Source of the DNA: Paenibacillus tianmuensis | Lineage (GTDB): Bacteria; Bacillota; Bacilli; Paenibacillales; NBRC-103111 | Length of the DNA stretch: 47,392 bases | Direction of reading: 5' to 3' | Assembly: GCF_900100345.1 (NCBI RefSeq) | Contig: NZ_FMTT01000006.1 | Location: 156,934-204,325 of the forward strand | In this document: in pieces, positions 1 to 7,793 of the stretch | Position numbering within the stretch: the first letter of the stretch is position 1 | Layout of the letters: the number at the start of each line of letters is the position of its first letter | Notes under the pieces: model-generated | The model's input: only the letters and a program-made list of their open reading frames with translations | The model's database searches: none | Told to the model about the DNA's origin: nothing | Made by a program: the position numbers and the translations under genes

Positions 1-190
1 TGACCTTGGCCTTGACCGCCGCGATAGCCTCCGCCCTGGCCTCCTTGACCCTGACCTTGGCCGCCGCGATAGCCTCCGCCTTGGCCCCCTTGACCCTGAC
101 CTTGGCCGCCGCGATAACCGCCGCCTTGGCCTCCTTGACCTTGGCCTTGACCGCCGCGATAGCCGCCGCCTTGGCCTCCTTGACCCTGAC
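1..190 (-). repeat. 45-bp tandem repeat inside infB (15-residue Gly/Gln/Arg/Tyr unit)
   Basis: The six bases encoding Tyr-Arg (gcgata on the plus strand) recur at 21-26, 66-71, 111-116 and 156-161, a spacing of exactly 45 bases. The bases between them are nearly identical, with mostly third-position or single-base differences. Each unit encodes about 15 residues with the core GGGYRGGQGQ. At least four units are visible, and the array may continue beyond the window edge. It is in frame with infB. Confidence 0.93.
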
Positions 191-635
191 CACCACGATT
201 GCGATCTTGTCCTTGGCGATCCCCTTGGCGAGGCTGGCCTTGACCTTGACGGCCTTCGCCGCCTTGACCTTGCGGTCTGTTTTGTCCCTGACCGTTGTTT
301 TGCTTAGGTGCAGCCGATTGTACTTGCGTCGTTTGCGGGCGCTGTTCCGGTTTTGGCTGCGCCGCTACGGTTTGTTGTTTGGACTCCGGACGATTGGTCG
401 GCTTATCCCCTGTTTTGGCTCCGCCCTCGCTCCGTTTTGCTGCTGCATTGGCTTTAACATCTCTGAAAAATTTCTCTACACTTGACACCGCATCATTCTC
501 CATTACGCTCATATGATTGTTGACCGGAAGATCCAGTCTTTTTAATATTGTGATGATCTCTTTACTGCTCATATTCAAAGATTTGGCATATTCGTACACT
601 CTGAGTTTGTCTTTATTGTTGTCTTGTTTCGTCAA
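1..635 (-). CDS. infB: translation initiation factor IF-2, N-terminal part (runs off window)
   Basis: IF-2 is the GTPase that brings initiator fMet-tRNA to the 30S subunit and promotes subunit joining. Only about 211 N-terminal codons are here; the G domain lies outside the window. The start is TTG at 633-635 behind a GGAGGTGG site, giving MTKQDNNKDKLRVYEYAKSL, a typical IF2_N helical domain (about residues 1-60). A Lys/Pro/Gln/Ala-rich linker follows, then from about residue 120 a Gly/Gln/Arg stretch that becomes a regular 15-residue repeat containing GGGYRGGQ. The gene overlaps the end of ylxQ by 23 bases, so the two are probably coupled. Identity rests on the N-terminal domain, the linker and the nusA-rnpM-ylxQ context. 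An RGG/Tyr-rich linker is the odd feature. Confidence 0.93.
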   Translation of the reverse strand, partial: MTKQDNNKDKLRVYEYAKSLNMSSKEIITILKRLDLPVNNHMSVMENDAVSSVEKFFRDVKANAAAKRSEGGAKTGDKPTNRPESKQQTVAAQPKPEQRPQTTQVQSAAPKQNNGQGQNRPQGQGGEGRQGQGQPRQGDRQGQDRNRGGQGQGGQGGGYRGGQGQGQGGQGGGYRGGQGQGQGGQGGGYRGGQGQGQGGQGGGYRGGQGQG

Positions 636-963
636 TACCGTCCACCTCCGTACGATCTAACTGCTTCAACAACATCCGCGCAAATCCCGCATCGTTTACC
701 CCAATGACGACTCGCGCTTCTTTACCGATACTTGCCCCAAGCTGATCCCGACGGCCGTACTGATGGATAGGAACTTGATAATAAATGCACTTATCGTTCA
801 CTTTCTTGAAGGTGCCTGCGGAAGCGTCCTCGGCCACGATTACAAGCTTCGTTTCGCCGCTTCGGACCGATTCGATCACCATGTCTTCACCGGTAATCAG
901 CTTTCCCGCCCGCATGGCGAGCCCCAGATTCGAGAAAAATTTGCCGCTATTCTTGTTCATCAT
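613..963 (-). CDS. ylxQ: L7Ae-family ribosomal-like protein YlxQ
   Basis: A small protein of the L7Ae/L30e family, whose members bind kink-turn RNA; its cellular role is not settled. The body reads as one L7Ae fold: an N-terminal GLAMRAGKLITGED segment, then LVIVAEDAS, and near the C-terminus GKEARVVIGVNDAGFAR. Length is about 116 residues, as usual. The start is uncertain. Adjacent ATGs at 961-963 and 958-960 begin MMNKNSGKFF, while a TTG further upstream (984) has no obvious binding site. The start overlaps the end of rnpM and the end overlaps the infB start, so it sits translationally coupled between them in the nusA operon. Confidence 0.88.
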   Translation of the reverse strand: MMNKNSGKFFSNLGLAMRAGKLITGEDMVIESVRSGETKLVIVAEDASAGTFKKVNDKCIYYQVPIHQYGRRDQLGASIGKEARVVIGVNDAGFARMLLKQLDRTEVDGIDETRQQ

Positions 964-1261
964 CCACCGCGTCTTTTCCGGCAATAAATTCGTCTTCCAC
1001 CTTAATAAAATCCTGCTCGAGAGCGTCGTATATATCCGGACTGACCGACGATTTCAGTGCGCGATCCAGCGCACGCGATTTCTTGGCCAGCTTGAAGCAG
1101 GATAGTTTACCGCACAAATAGGCGCCGCGTCCGGCTTTTTTTCCCGTCAAATCGATGAGCAATTCATCATTTGGCGTTTTCACCACGCGGATTAGTTCTT
1201 TCTTAGGCATCATCTGCTGGCAGGCTACGCATTTACGCAGAGGTATTTTTCTTTGTTTCAT
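947..1261 (-). CDS. rnpM: RNase P modulator RnpM (YlxR family)
   Basis: YlxR-family RNA-binding protein, reported in B. subtilis to bind the RNA subunit of RNase P and modulate its activity. Visible hallmarks are RKCVACQQ near the N-terminus (residues about 7-14) and the family signature GRGAYLC, followed by a basic AKKSRALDRALK helix. ATG at 1259-1261 is chosen because GGGAGGGGG lies just upstream. The product is 104 residues, with an acidic C-terminal tail slightly longer than the roughly 90-residue family norm. It lies between nusA and ylxQ, the usual order in Firmicutes. Confidence 0.92.
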   Translation of the reverse strand: MKQRKIPLRKCVACQQMMPKKELIRVVKTPNDELLIDLTGKKAGRGAYLCGKLSCFKLAKKSRALDRALKSSVSPDIYDALEQDFIKVEDEFIAGKDAVDDEQE

Positions 1262-1306
1262 CGGATCATCCCCCTCCCGCATGGCCGTCAGACCGATGTC
1301 TGCGAA

Positions 1307-2404
1307 TTAATCGATACTGACGGAATCCTGGTGCATTTCTTCAGCATATGTCTTCGGTCGGCCGTACTCCTGCTCGGCTTGCGTCTCGCTCTTAATGTCG
1401 ATCTTCCAGCCGGTCAATTTGGCGGCCAGCCGCGCATTCTGCCCTTTAATGCCGATGGCAAGCGACAGCTGATAGTCCGGAACGATAACCCGGGCCATTT
1501 TCTCAGCTTCGAACGCTTGCACCTCCAGCACCTTGGACGGGCTGAGCGCGTTGGCGACATACTCCTCCACACTTTCCATCCAGCGGACGATGTCGATTTT
1601 TTCGCCCTTCAGCTCGCCGACGATCGTTTGCACGCGCATGCCCTTCGGCCCGACGCAAGAACCGACCGGATCGACTTCCGGATTGCGGGAGTATACAGCG
1701 ATCTTGGAACGGAAGCCGGCTTCGCGAGCGACGGAACGAATTTCGACGACCCCTTGGAAAATTTCCGGAACTTCCAGCTCGAACAACCGTTTCAAAAGCC
1801 CCGGGTGGGTACGGGACAAAATGATCTGCGGCCCCTTGGTCGTATTTTCGACCTTGGTGATATACGCTTTAATGCGGTCTCCGTGCTTGAATTTGTCCGT
1901 GGGCATCAGCTCGTTCAGCGGCATGACCGCTTCGATTTTGCCCAAATCGATATACAGGTTGCGCGTATCTTGACGCTGCACGATGCCGTTGACGATATCT
2001 TCCTCTTTATCGACATAGGCATTGTAGATCAGCCCGCGCTCCGCCTCGCGGATCCGCTGCGTGACGACCTGCTTCGCCGTCTGCGCCGCAATCCGGCCGA
2101 AATCGCGAGGAGTAACCTCAATCTCGACGATGTCGTTCAGCTGATAATTTTGGTTCATTTCTCTTGCAGCGAAGAGCGAAATTTCCAGCCGCGGATCAAG
2201 CACGTCGTCGACGACCGTTTTGCGGGCGTATACTTTAATAAGACCCGTATGGCGGTTGATGTCGACGCGCACGTTTTGCGCGGTATTGAAATTGCGCTTA
2301 TAGCTCGAAATCAGCGCTGCCTCAATCGCGTCGATCAGCACGTCTTTGGCGATGCCTTTCTCCTTTTCGATTTCGTTCAGCGCTTCGATAAAATCCATGT
2401 TCAT
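1307..2404 (-). CDS. nusA: transcription termination/antitermination factor NusA
   Basis: NusA binds RNA polymerase and nascent RNA, stimulates pausing and intrinsic termination, and joins antitermination complexes. The 365 residues show the normal short Firmicute layout. The N-terminal polymerase-binding domain (MNMDFIEALNEIEKEKGI, about 1-125) is followed by an S1 domain (about 130-200) and two KH domains with PVGSCVGPKGMRVQ (about 235) and LAIGIKGQNARLAAKLTGW (about 305). It lacks the C-terminal acidic repeats of the E. coli protein. The start ATG has GAGGGGGAA upstream. It is downstream of rimP in one operon with a hairpin-rich leader, so autoregulation is plausible. Confidence 0.97.
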   Translation of the reverse strand: MNMDFIEALNEIEKEKGIAKDVLIDAIEAALISSYKRNFNTAQNVRVDINRHTGLIKVYARKTVVDDVLDPRLEISLFAAREMNQNYQLNDIVEIEVTPRDFGRIAAQTAKQVVTQRIREAERGLIYNAYVDKEEDIVNGIVQRQDTRNLYIDLGKIEAVMPLNELMPTDKFKHGDRIKAYITKVENTTKGPQIILSRTHPGLLKRLFELEVPEIFQGVVEIRSVAREAGFRSKIAVYSRNPEVDPVGSCVGPKGMRVQTIVGELKGEKIDIVRWMESVEEYVANALSPSKVLEVQAFEAEKMARVIVPDYQLSLAIGIKGQNARLAAKLTGWKIDIKSETQAEQEYGRPKTYAEEMHQDSVSID

Positions 2405-2461
2405 TTGAATGGAGTTCCCCCTCTCATAAAATACGAGCTGCCCAGCGCTTTGGCAGATCGA

Positions 2462-2920
2462 CTAGAATTTGATGGCGAGCCTGGCGCCGGCCACTTTGTC
2501 AAACGAGATTTCGTGCTTTTTCTTGCCGACCTCGACGACAACCGTTTGTTCGTCGTACGACACGAGCGTGCCCTCGAATTCCTTCAAACCGTTTACCGGT
2601 TCGTACGTCGTCACGAAGACATGCTCGCCAATCGCTTTACGATAGTCCTGAGGCTTCTTGAGCGGACGCTCCGCCCCGGGCGAAGACACTTCCAGGAAGT
2701 AAGCCGATTCGATAGGGTCCTTCTCATCCAGCTTGGCGCTGAGGTACTCGCTGATGCGGCCGCAGTCATCGATATCGATGCCGCCTTCTTTATCCACATA
2801 TACTCGCAAAAACCAGTTGCCGCCTTCTTTCACATATTCGATGTCGACCAGCTCAAATCCGTTTTCGTCCAAAAAAGGGCGAACCAGCTCTTCCACAGTG
2901 GATTTGATGTTTGTGCTCAA
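2462..2920 (-). CDS. rimP: ribosome maturation factor RimP
   Basis: RimP (YlxS) assists late 30S assembly. The start is taken as TTG at 2918-2920 because AAGGAGG lies 7-8 bases upstream. This gives MSTNIKSTVEELVRPFLDEN and 152 residues, the usual size. Longer in-frame readings upstream run through the promoter and leader and are not credible. The N-terminal alpha/beta domain carries GFELVDIEYVKEG and VSSPGAERPL. The C-terminal SH3-like barrel includes FEGTLVSYDEQTVVVE. First gene of the rimP-nusA-rnpM-ylxQ-infB operon. Confidence 0.95.
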   Translation of the reverse strand: MSTNIKSTVEELVRPFLDENGFELVDIEYVKEGGNWFLRVYVDKEGGIDIDDCGRISEYLSAKLDEKDPIESAYFLEVSSPGAERPLKKPQDYRKAIGEHVFVTTYEPVNGLKEFEGTLVSYDEQTVVVEVGKKKHEISFDKVAGARLAIKF

Positions 2921-2947
2921 ACGTGCGTTCCTCCTTAGTAGGGTGAA

Positions 2948-2996
2948 AAAGCGAGCGATAGTTAGAGTATGGAAGCTCAGCGTCTTCACTCGCTTT
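2948..2996 (-). terminator. leader hairpin 2 before rimP (possible NusA-dependent terminator)
   Basis: On the minus strand, arms AAAGCGAGTGA (2986-2996) and TCGCTCGCTTT (2948-2958) can form an 11-bp stem with one G-U pair, enclosing a 27-nt loop. Two more T residues and then CACCC follow. The large loop and short, interrupted U-tract make it a weak intrinsic terminator, the sort that depends on NusA. It ends about 27 bases before the rimP start. Confidence 0.5.
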
Positions 2997-3015
2997 GGGG
3001 CCTTATACAAAATGT

Positions 3016-3039
3016 AAAGAGTGGGTTTCCCCACTCTTT
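3016..3039 (-). terminator. leader hairpin 1 before rimP, perfect 10-bp stem
   Basis: Arms 3016-3025 and 3030-3039 are perfectly complementary (AAAGAGTGGG with CCCACTCTTT) around a GAAA loop on the minus strand. The downstream sequence ACATTTTGTAT has no clean T-run. It may be a weak terminator, a pause hairpin or a leader element. It falls after the -10 box, so it is in the rimP transcript. Confidence 0.6.
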
Positions 3040-3071
3040 GGTCACGAGATATTACATTGCTACCGAAGAAG

Positions 3072-3100
3072 ATTATACCACAAGTACAGAGATCATGCAA
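3072..3100 (-). promoter_or_regulatory. sigma-A promoter of the rimP-nusA-infB operon
   Basis: On the minus strand, -35 TTGCAT (3095-3100) and -10 TATAAT (3072-3077) are separated by exactly 17 bases, and TGG before the -10 box makes an extended -10. The predicted transcript start is near 3065, giving a leader of about 145 nt before rimP that holds two hairpins. It lies just after the polC stop. Confidence 0.88.
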
Positions 3101-3150
3101 TAAGGCGTAAAAAGGCGCTTGAGGAAGCAAAAAAGACTTCTTCACGAGTT

Positions 3151-6100
3151 CTAAAACAGCGAAAGCTGATTCGTTTCCGGAAGGCCTCGGAAGCAGCCCA
3201 TGCCGCCAAGAAGCTCGATGATCGTCTTCGACGCCTTGCTTCGGGTCTGAAAGTCCTCTATCGATAAGAACGGGCCGTCGTTTTTGGCAGCCGCGATGTT
3301 CTTCGCCGCGTTCTCCCCGATCCCCGCAACGGCGGAAAACGGCGGAATAAGCGAGTCGTCTTCGATAAGAAACTTTGTCGCCTCCGATTTGTACAAATCG
3401 ATCGGTTTAAAGGAAAAGCCGCGGGCCGACATCTCCAGCGCCATTTCGAGAATGGAGATCATGCTTTTCTCTTTTGGCGTCGCCTGGAACCCTTTTTCCT
3501 CAATTTCGATCAGTTTACGCAAAATCGCGTCGTAGCCTTGGCACAGCAGCTCGATCTCGAAATCCTGCGCGCGGACGGAAAAGTAAGTCGCATAGTAAGC
3601 GATAGGGTAATAAAGCTTAAAATAAGCGGTGCGTACCGCGGAAATAACGTAAGCGGAAGCATGTGCCTTTGGGAACATGTACTCGATTTTTTCGCACGAA
3701 TCGATGTACCACAGGGGAACGTTATGCTTCTTCATATCTTCTTTCCACTCGTCGGTGAGCCCTTTCCCCTTCCGCACGCTCTCGGTGATTTTAAACGCCA
3801 GCCCCGCGTCCATACCCGCTTTGTAGATCAAATACAGCATGATATCGTCGCGGCACCCGATCACCGTCTTAATCGTGCAGATGCCTTTCCGGATCAGTTC
3901 CTGCGCATTGCCGAGCCACACGCCGGTTCCGTGGGAGAGACCCGAAATTTGCAGCAAGTCCGCAAAGCTGGACGGCTTTGCTTCCTCTAGCATCTGGCGC
4001 ACGAACTTCGTCCCCATCTCCGGCACCCCGTAGGTCGCCACCGTCGTCCGGATTTGCTCCGGCGTCACGCCGAGCGCGCCCACGGAGTTGAACATGCTCA
4101 TGACTTTCGGATCGTTCATCGGAATCGTTGTCGGATCGACGCCGGTCAAATCCTGCAGCATCCGCATCATGGTCGGATCATCGTGTCCCAGAATATCGAG
4201 CTTCAGCAGGTTGGCGTCGAAGGCGTGATAATCAAAATGCGTCGTTTTCCATTCGGCGCTCGTATCGTCGGCCGGAAATTGCACCGGAGTGATATCGTCG
4301 ACCTCGATGTAATCCGGCACGACTACGATCCCGCCGGGATGCTGGCCGGTGCTTCGCTTTACGCCCGTGCAGCCGGAAGCCAGCCGGTTCAACTCCGCTC
4401 CGCGCCACTTTTTGCCATGCTCTTCTTCATACTTCTTTACAAAACCGAATGCCGTCTTTTCCGCAACCGTACCGATCGTGCCCGCCCGGAACACACTTTT
4501 CTCCCCAAACAGCTCTTTGGTATAGTTATGCGCGTGCGGCTGGTATTCGCCGGAAAAGTTCAAGTCGATATCGGGAACCTTGTCGCCCTTGAAGCCGAGG
4601 AACGTTTCGAACGGAATGTCCTGGCCTTCCCCTTTCAGCTTTTCCCCGCAGTTCGGACAGTTCTTGTCCGGCAGGTCGAAGCCGCTGGGAATCGATCCGT
4701 CGAGAATCCATTCACTGTGCTTGCACGATTTGCAAATGTAATGCGGCGGCAGCGGATTAACCTCGGAAATGCCGAGGAATGTCGCTACGACCGAGGAACC
4801 GACCGAGCCCCGCGAACCGACTAGATAGCCGTCGGCGTTCGACTTCTTAACAAGCCGCTCGGAGATCAGATAGTTCGCCGAGAAACCGTACTTGATAATC
4901 GGCACAAGTTCCTTCTCCAGTCGCGCTACAATAACCTCCGGCAGCGGGTCTCCGTAAATCTGCTTCGCCGTATCGTAGCAGGTATCGCGGATCTCATCGT
5001 CCGCTCCTTCGATAATCGGCGTGAACAGCTTGGTCGGAAACAGCTCCAATTCCTCGAACCGGTCGGCAAGCTCCGACGTATTTTTCACAACGACCTCGTA
5101 AGCCGTTTCTTTCCCCAAGTATTCGAACTCTGCAAGCATTTCTTTCGTTGTGCGAAGGTGCACATCCGGCTTGCGGATATCCTTAAGCGGGCTAAAGCCG
5201 GTAATTCCGTGAATGGTGATGTCACGGTATATTTTTTCCCGCGGATGCAGATAATGCACGTTGCCCGTCGCAATAACAGGCTTGCCAAGCTTGCGGCCGA
5301 TTTCGACAATTTTGCGATTGGCATTCTCCAGCTGCGCCGGGCTGCCGACCAATCCTTTGTCCACCAAGTGCATGTTCACGCCAATCGGCTGAATTTCGAG
5401 CACGTCGTAAAATGCTGCGACCATTTCCGCTTCTTCGACCGATTTGTTCAGCACCGTTTCGTAAAACTCGCCCTTTTCGCAGCCTGAAGCGATGATCAAG
5501 CCTTCGCGCATTTCCATCAGCTTGCTCTTCGGAATGCAGGCCACCCGGTGAAAATACTCCGTGTGCGAAAGGGATATTAGACTGAACAGATTTTTTTTGC
5601 CGGTCATGTCTTTAGCGTAAATGCAGCAATGGAATGGCCGCTGCGTTTTGAGGTTTTTGCCGACCTCGTCGTTCAAACGGGACAGCAGCTTATAGCCGCG
5701 GTCCCCGGCTTCCTTCAACAGGTGAAAAAGTACGTGACCAAGCGCAATCGAGTCGTCGATCGCCCGGTGATGGTTGTCCAAGCCGACCTTGAACTTATCG
5801 GATAGCGTGTTGAGCCGGTGATTTTTAAGCGTCGGGAACAACAGCCGGGCAAGCTCCAGCGTATCCAGCACAGGATTAGTCACTTCGAGCAAACCGAGCC
5901 GTTTGCAGTTTGCTTGAATGAACCCAATATCGAATCGCGCATTATGCGCTACCAGAACGCTATCCCCTACGAACTCGATAAACTTGGGCAGCATCTCTTC
6001 CAGCTCGGGCGCACCTTTGACCATGTCGTCCGTAATGTTGGTGAGCTGCTGAATGTTGTATGGAATGCGCTCATGCGGATCAATGAACGTAGCAAACCGG

Positions 6101-7464
6101 TCGATTTCTTTACCGTCTTTCATGCGGACGCCGGCAAGCTCGATAATTTTGTTGCTGGTAACAGAAAGCCCTGTCGTCTCAATATCGAAAATGACATATT
6201 CCGCATCGGTCAGGCTAATGTCCGTCGCATTCATAACGACCTGCACGGAATCGTTGACGACGTTGGCTTCCAAGCCGTAAATGACCTTGATCCCGTTTTT
6301 CTTCGCAGCCTTATACGCCTCCGGAAAGCATTGAATACCGCTGTGATCGGTCACGGCAATCGCTTTATGGCCCCATTTGGCTGCGGTCTTGATATATTGG
6401 TCGACCGGCGTGATTCCGTCCATCGTAGACATCGCCGTGTGGAGGTGAAACTCCACACGCTTCTCTTCCGCATCGTCCTTCCGGTCCGGCGGGGCAACGA
6501 TTTCATTGACGTCAGAAGGAATCATCACGAGCTCGGGGATTTGCATAAACCGGTCGTACTCGACCCGGCCGCGCAGCTTCAGCCACTTGCCGTTCGTGAT
6601 CAGGCTGTAAATTTTAACGTCTTCTTTCGTTTTGGCAAACGCCTTGACCATGATCGAATCCGAAAAGTCGGTAACGTTGAATATGAACAGCGTGCTGCCA
6701 TTCTTCAGCTCTTTCGTGTCCAGGCCGAAGACCGTGCCTTGTACCGTAACCTTCTTCTCTTCATCCCTGACGTCCTGCAGCGGAACCGCCGGATCTTTAA
6801 TGTCATAACCGACCATCAGCTTCAGCTCCGCATCCTGCTGCGCATCCGCTTCGTTCTCCGCCTCAACAGCCGTCAAGATATTAATCGTTACTTCTTTCTC
6901 TTCCTGCTCGATTTGCTTCGAGAATTTCTCCAGCTCTTCTTCACGGGAATCGCTGACCGCATACTTCACATGAAAATCCACGCCGAAAAATCCGCTGAAA
7001 TATCGTTGAATCAGTCCGCCGATATTTTTTTTCTTAGCCAATTCAAAGCCGATCGTGTCTAGCAAATAAAGCGTAAGCACGTTCCCGTTCGTTTCAATTT
7101 TGGCCTTGGTCATCCAGCCGTTAATCGATGCCGCTTCCCGCTGCACCCATTCGAGAAACATGCTCCAGTATTCGTGCGCCACTTCTTCCGGCTTCACATC
7201 CGGCGTGTATTGGAGCACGAAACGGATGGCAGCGATGTGCGAGAATTTGTCCCGGATCATTTTGCAGAAGGAACGGTAAATATCTTGCGGCACCACTTGA
7301 GTTTTGACGATATGAAACGTCCATTCCCTGTTTTTGCGGCTCGTTTCCACTTTATCGATATACCCGTCCGAAAAAAAAGACCGAACCACGTCTGCCGGTA
7401 CACTGGCCTGCTGCATCAGCATTTCAAAGCGGTCCCGTTTCAGCGCCGTACTGTCATTGCTCAT
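3151..7464 (-). CDS. polC: DNA polymerase III alpha subunit, PolC type
   Basis: Main replicative polymerase of low-GC Gram-positives, with built-in proofreading. ATG at 7462-7464 is chosen for GGGGGAGGAG just upstream, giving MSNDSTALKRDRFEM and 1437 residues, a normal PolC length. Visible in order (numbered from that start) are an N-terminal domain, an OB fold (about 235-320), a PHP domain with EFHLHTAMSTMDG (about 338), and a DEDD exonuclease with FDIETTG (Asp427, Glu429). Then come a four-cysteine zinc site (CKSC at about 911, CPNC at about 936) and the polymerase motif PDIDLNF (about 964). It ends in QLSLF, a beta-clamp-binding pentapeptide. It follows proS after a 329-base gap, as proS-polC do in Bacillus. 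Confidence 0.98.
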   Translation of the reverse strand: MSNDSTALKRDRFEMLMQQASVPADVVRSFFSDGYIDKVETSRKNREWTFHIVKTQVVPQDIYRSFCKMIRDKFSHIAAIRFVLQYTPDVKPEEVAHEYWSMFLEWVQREAASINGWMTKAKIETNGNVLTLYLLDTIGFELAKKKNIGGLIQRYFSGFFGVDFHVKYAVSDSREEELEKFSKQIEQEEKEVTINILTAVEAENEADAQQDAELKLMVGYDIKDPAVPLQDVRDEEKKVTVQGTVFGLDTKELKNGSTLFIFNVTDFSDSIMVKAFAKTKEDVKIYSLITNGKWLKLRGRVEYDRFMQIPELVMIPSDVNEIVAPPDRKDDAEEKRVEFHLHTAMSTMDGITPVDQYIKTAAKWGHKAIAVTDHSGIQCFPEAYKAAKKNGIKVIYGLEANVVNDSVQVVMNATDISLTDAEYVIFDIETTGLSVTSNKIIELAGVRMKDGKEIDRFATFIDPHERIPYNIQQLTNITDDMVKGAPELEEMLPKFIEFVGDSVLVAHNARFDIGFIQANCKRLGLLEVTNPVLDTLELARLLFPTLKNHRLNTLSDKFKVGLDNHHRAIDDSIALGHVLFHLLKEAGDRGYKLLSRLNDEVGKNLKTQRPFHCCIYAKDMTGKKNLFSLISLSHTEYFHRVACIPKSKLMEMREGLIIASGCEKGEFYETVLNKSVEEAEMVAAFYDVLEIQPIGVNMHLVDKGLVGSPAQLENANRKIVEIGRKLGKPVIATGNVHYLHPREKIYRDITIHGITGFSPLKDIRKPDVHLRTTKEMLAEFEYLGKETAYEVVVKNTSELADRFEELELFPTKLFTPIIEGADDEIRDTCYDTAKQIYGDPLPEVIVARLEKELVPIIKYGFSANYLISERLVKKSNADGYLVGSRGSVGSSVVATFLGISEVNPLPPHYICKSCKHSEWILDGSIPSGFDLPDKNCPNCGEKLKGEGQDIPFETFLGFKGDKVPDIDLNFSGEYQPHAHNYTKELFGEKSVFRAGTIGTVAEKTAFGFVKKYEEEHGKKWRGAELNRLASGCTGVKRSTGQHPGGIVVVPDYIEVDDITPVQFPADDTSAEWKTTHFDYHAFDANLLKLDILGHDDPTMMRMLQDLTGVDPTTIPMNDPKVMSMFNSVGALGVTPEQIRTTVATYGVPEMGTKFVRQMLEEAKPSSFADLLQISGLSHGTGVWLGNAQELIRKGICTIKTVIGCRDDIMLYLIYKAGMDAGLAFKITESVRKGKGLTDEWKEDMKKHNVPLWYIDSCEKIEYMFPKAHASAYVISAVRTAYFKLYYPIAYYATYFSVRAQDFEIELLCQGYDAILRKLIEIEEKGFQATPKEKSMISILEMALEMSARGFSFKPIDLYKSEATKFLIEDDSLIPPFSAVAGIGENAAKNIAAAKNDGPFLSIEDFQTRSKASKTIIELLGGMGCFRGLPETNQLSLF

Positions 7465-7490
7465 GGTGCTCCTCCCCCGTAAAACGATGA

Positions 7491-7527
7491 AAGGGGCAAA
7501 AGGAGTGTTGCTTTCCCATTGCCCCTT
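7491..7527 (-). promoter_or_regulatory. hairpin just upstream of polC
   Basis: On the minus strand, AAGGGGCAA (7519-7527) and TTGCCCCTT (7491-7499) form a perfect 9-bp stem with a 19-nt loop, ending about 12 bases before the GGGGGAGGAG site of polC. No T-run follows, so it is not a normal terminator. It would be in the 5' untranslated region of any polC transcript. Confidence 0.5.
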
Positions 7528-7588
7528 ATGTAAAAGGTTAGGCGTTTGTTTTAGAAATGTAGCGATCATCTTCAGTAACTGCCGCGTC

Positions 7589-7706
7589 GGAAAAGTATTA
7601 CCACTCCACCGCTCTTGAAATCAAGTTGCCTTATTTTATAAAAACCTACAAGGTAACAACTTGATTTCAAAGGCGGCCGTTTCACTCTCCGTGGTAACAC
7701 TTTTCC
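7589..7706. repeat. 118-bp long imperfect palindrome between proS and polC
   Basis: The outer arms 7589-7604 and 7691-7706 match as inverted copies at 15 of 16 positions (core GGAAAAGT, TTACCAC). The inner arms 7615-7628 and 7657-7670 are a perfect 14-bp inverted repeat (TTGAAATCAAGTTG). A further CCTT/AAGG pairing is set off by a three-base bulge, and CCGCT (7609-7613) can pair with GGCGG (7672-7676). The loop is AT-rich. Such length and symmetry fit a MITE/REP-like element or a strong RNA hairpin. There is no T-run on either strand. Confidence 0.75.
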
Positions 7707-7793
7707 TGAGGCCCTTCGAAGAAATAAGCAACTTAAGCCAACTCTAAACACAAACTCCTAATTACATTGCGTTAGTAGAAAAAATCGTGTTAA

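Larger units (their letters stand above)
7465..7793. other. intergenic gap proS-polC (no gene seen)
   Basis: These 329 bases hold no credible gene. They contain a long imperfect palindrome (7589-7706), a 9-bp-stem hairpin (7491-7527) just before the polC ribosome-binding site, and an AT-rich stretch after proS (about 7720-7793). I see no convincing -35/-10 pair and no hairpin with a clean T-run, so where polC transcription starts is unclear. Confidence 0.7.

Noticed and set aside
6..485. Ala/Leu-rich plus-strand open frame at the window start, with repeats
   Set aside because: It is the reverse complement of the infB Gly/Gln repeat; the repetitive Leu-Thr-Ala pattern comes from that array and is not a real protein.
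1253..2938. A long plus-strand open frame (about 560 codons) opposite nusA and rimP
   Set aside because: It mirrors the codon pattern of well-identified minus-strand genes; it has no ribosome-binding site and no recognisable domains. Long antisense frames are expected from biased third-position composition.
5818..7062. A plus-strand open frame of about 410 codons opposite polC
   Set aside because: Shadow of polC. Leu/Arg/His/Asp-rich composition without domains or a binding site, as in other antisense frames in this window.
7600..7670. T-box riboswitch-like GGTGG and TGGTA strings near the palindrome
   Set aside because: No T-box sequence TGGNACCGCG, no specifier stem and no terminator. The position after proS, not before it, also argues against it.
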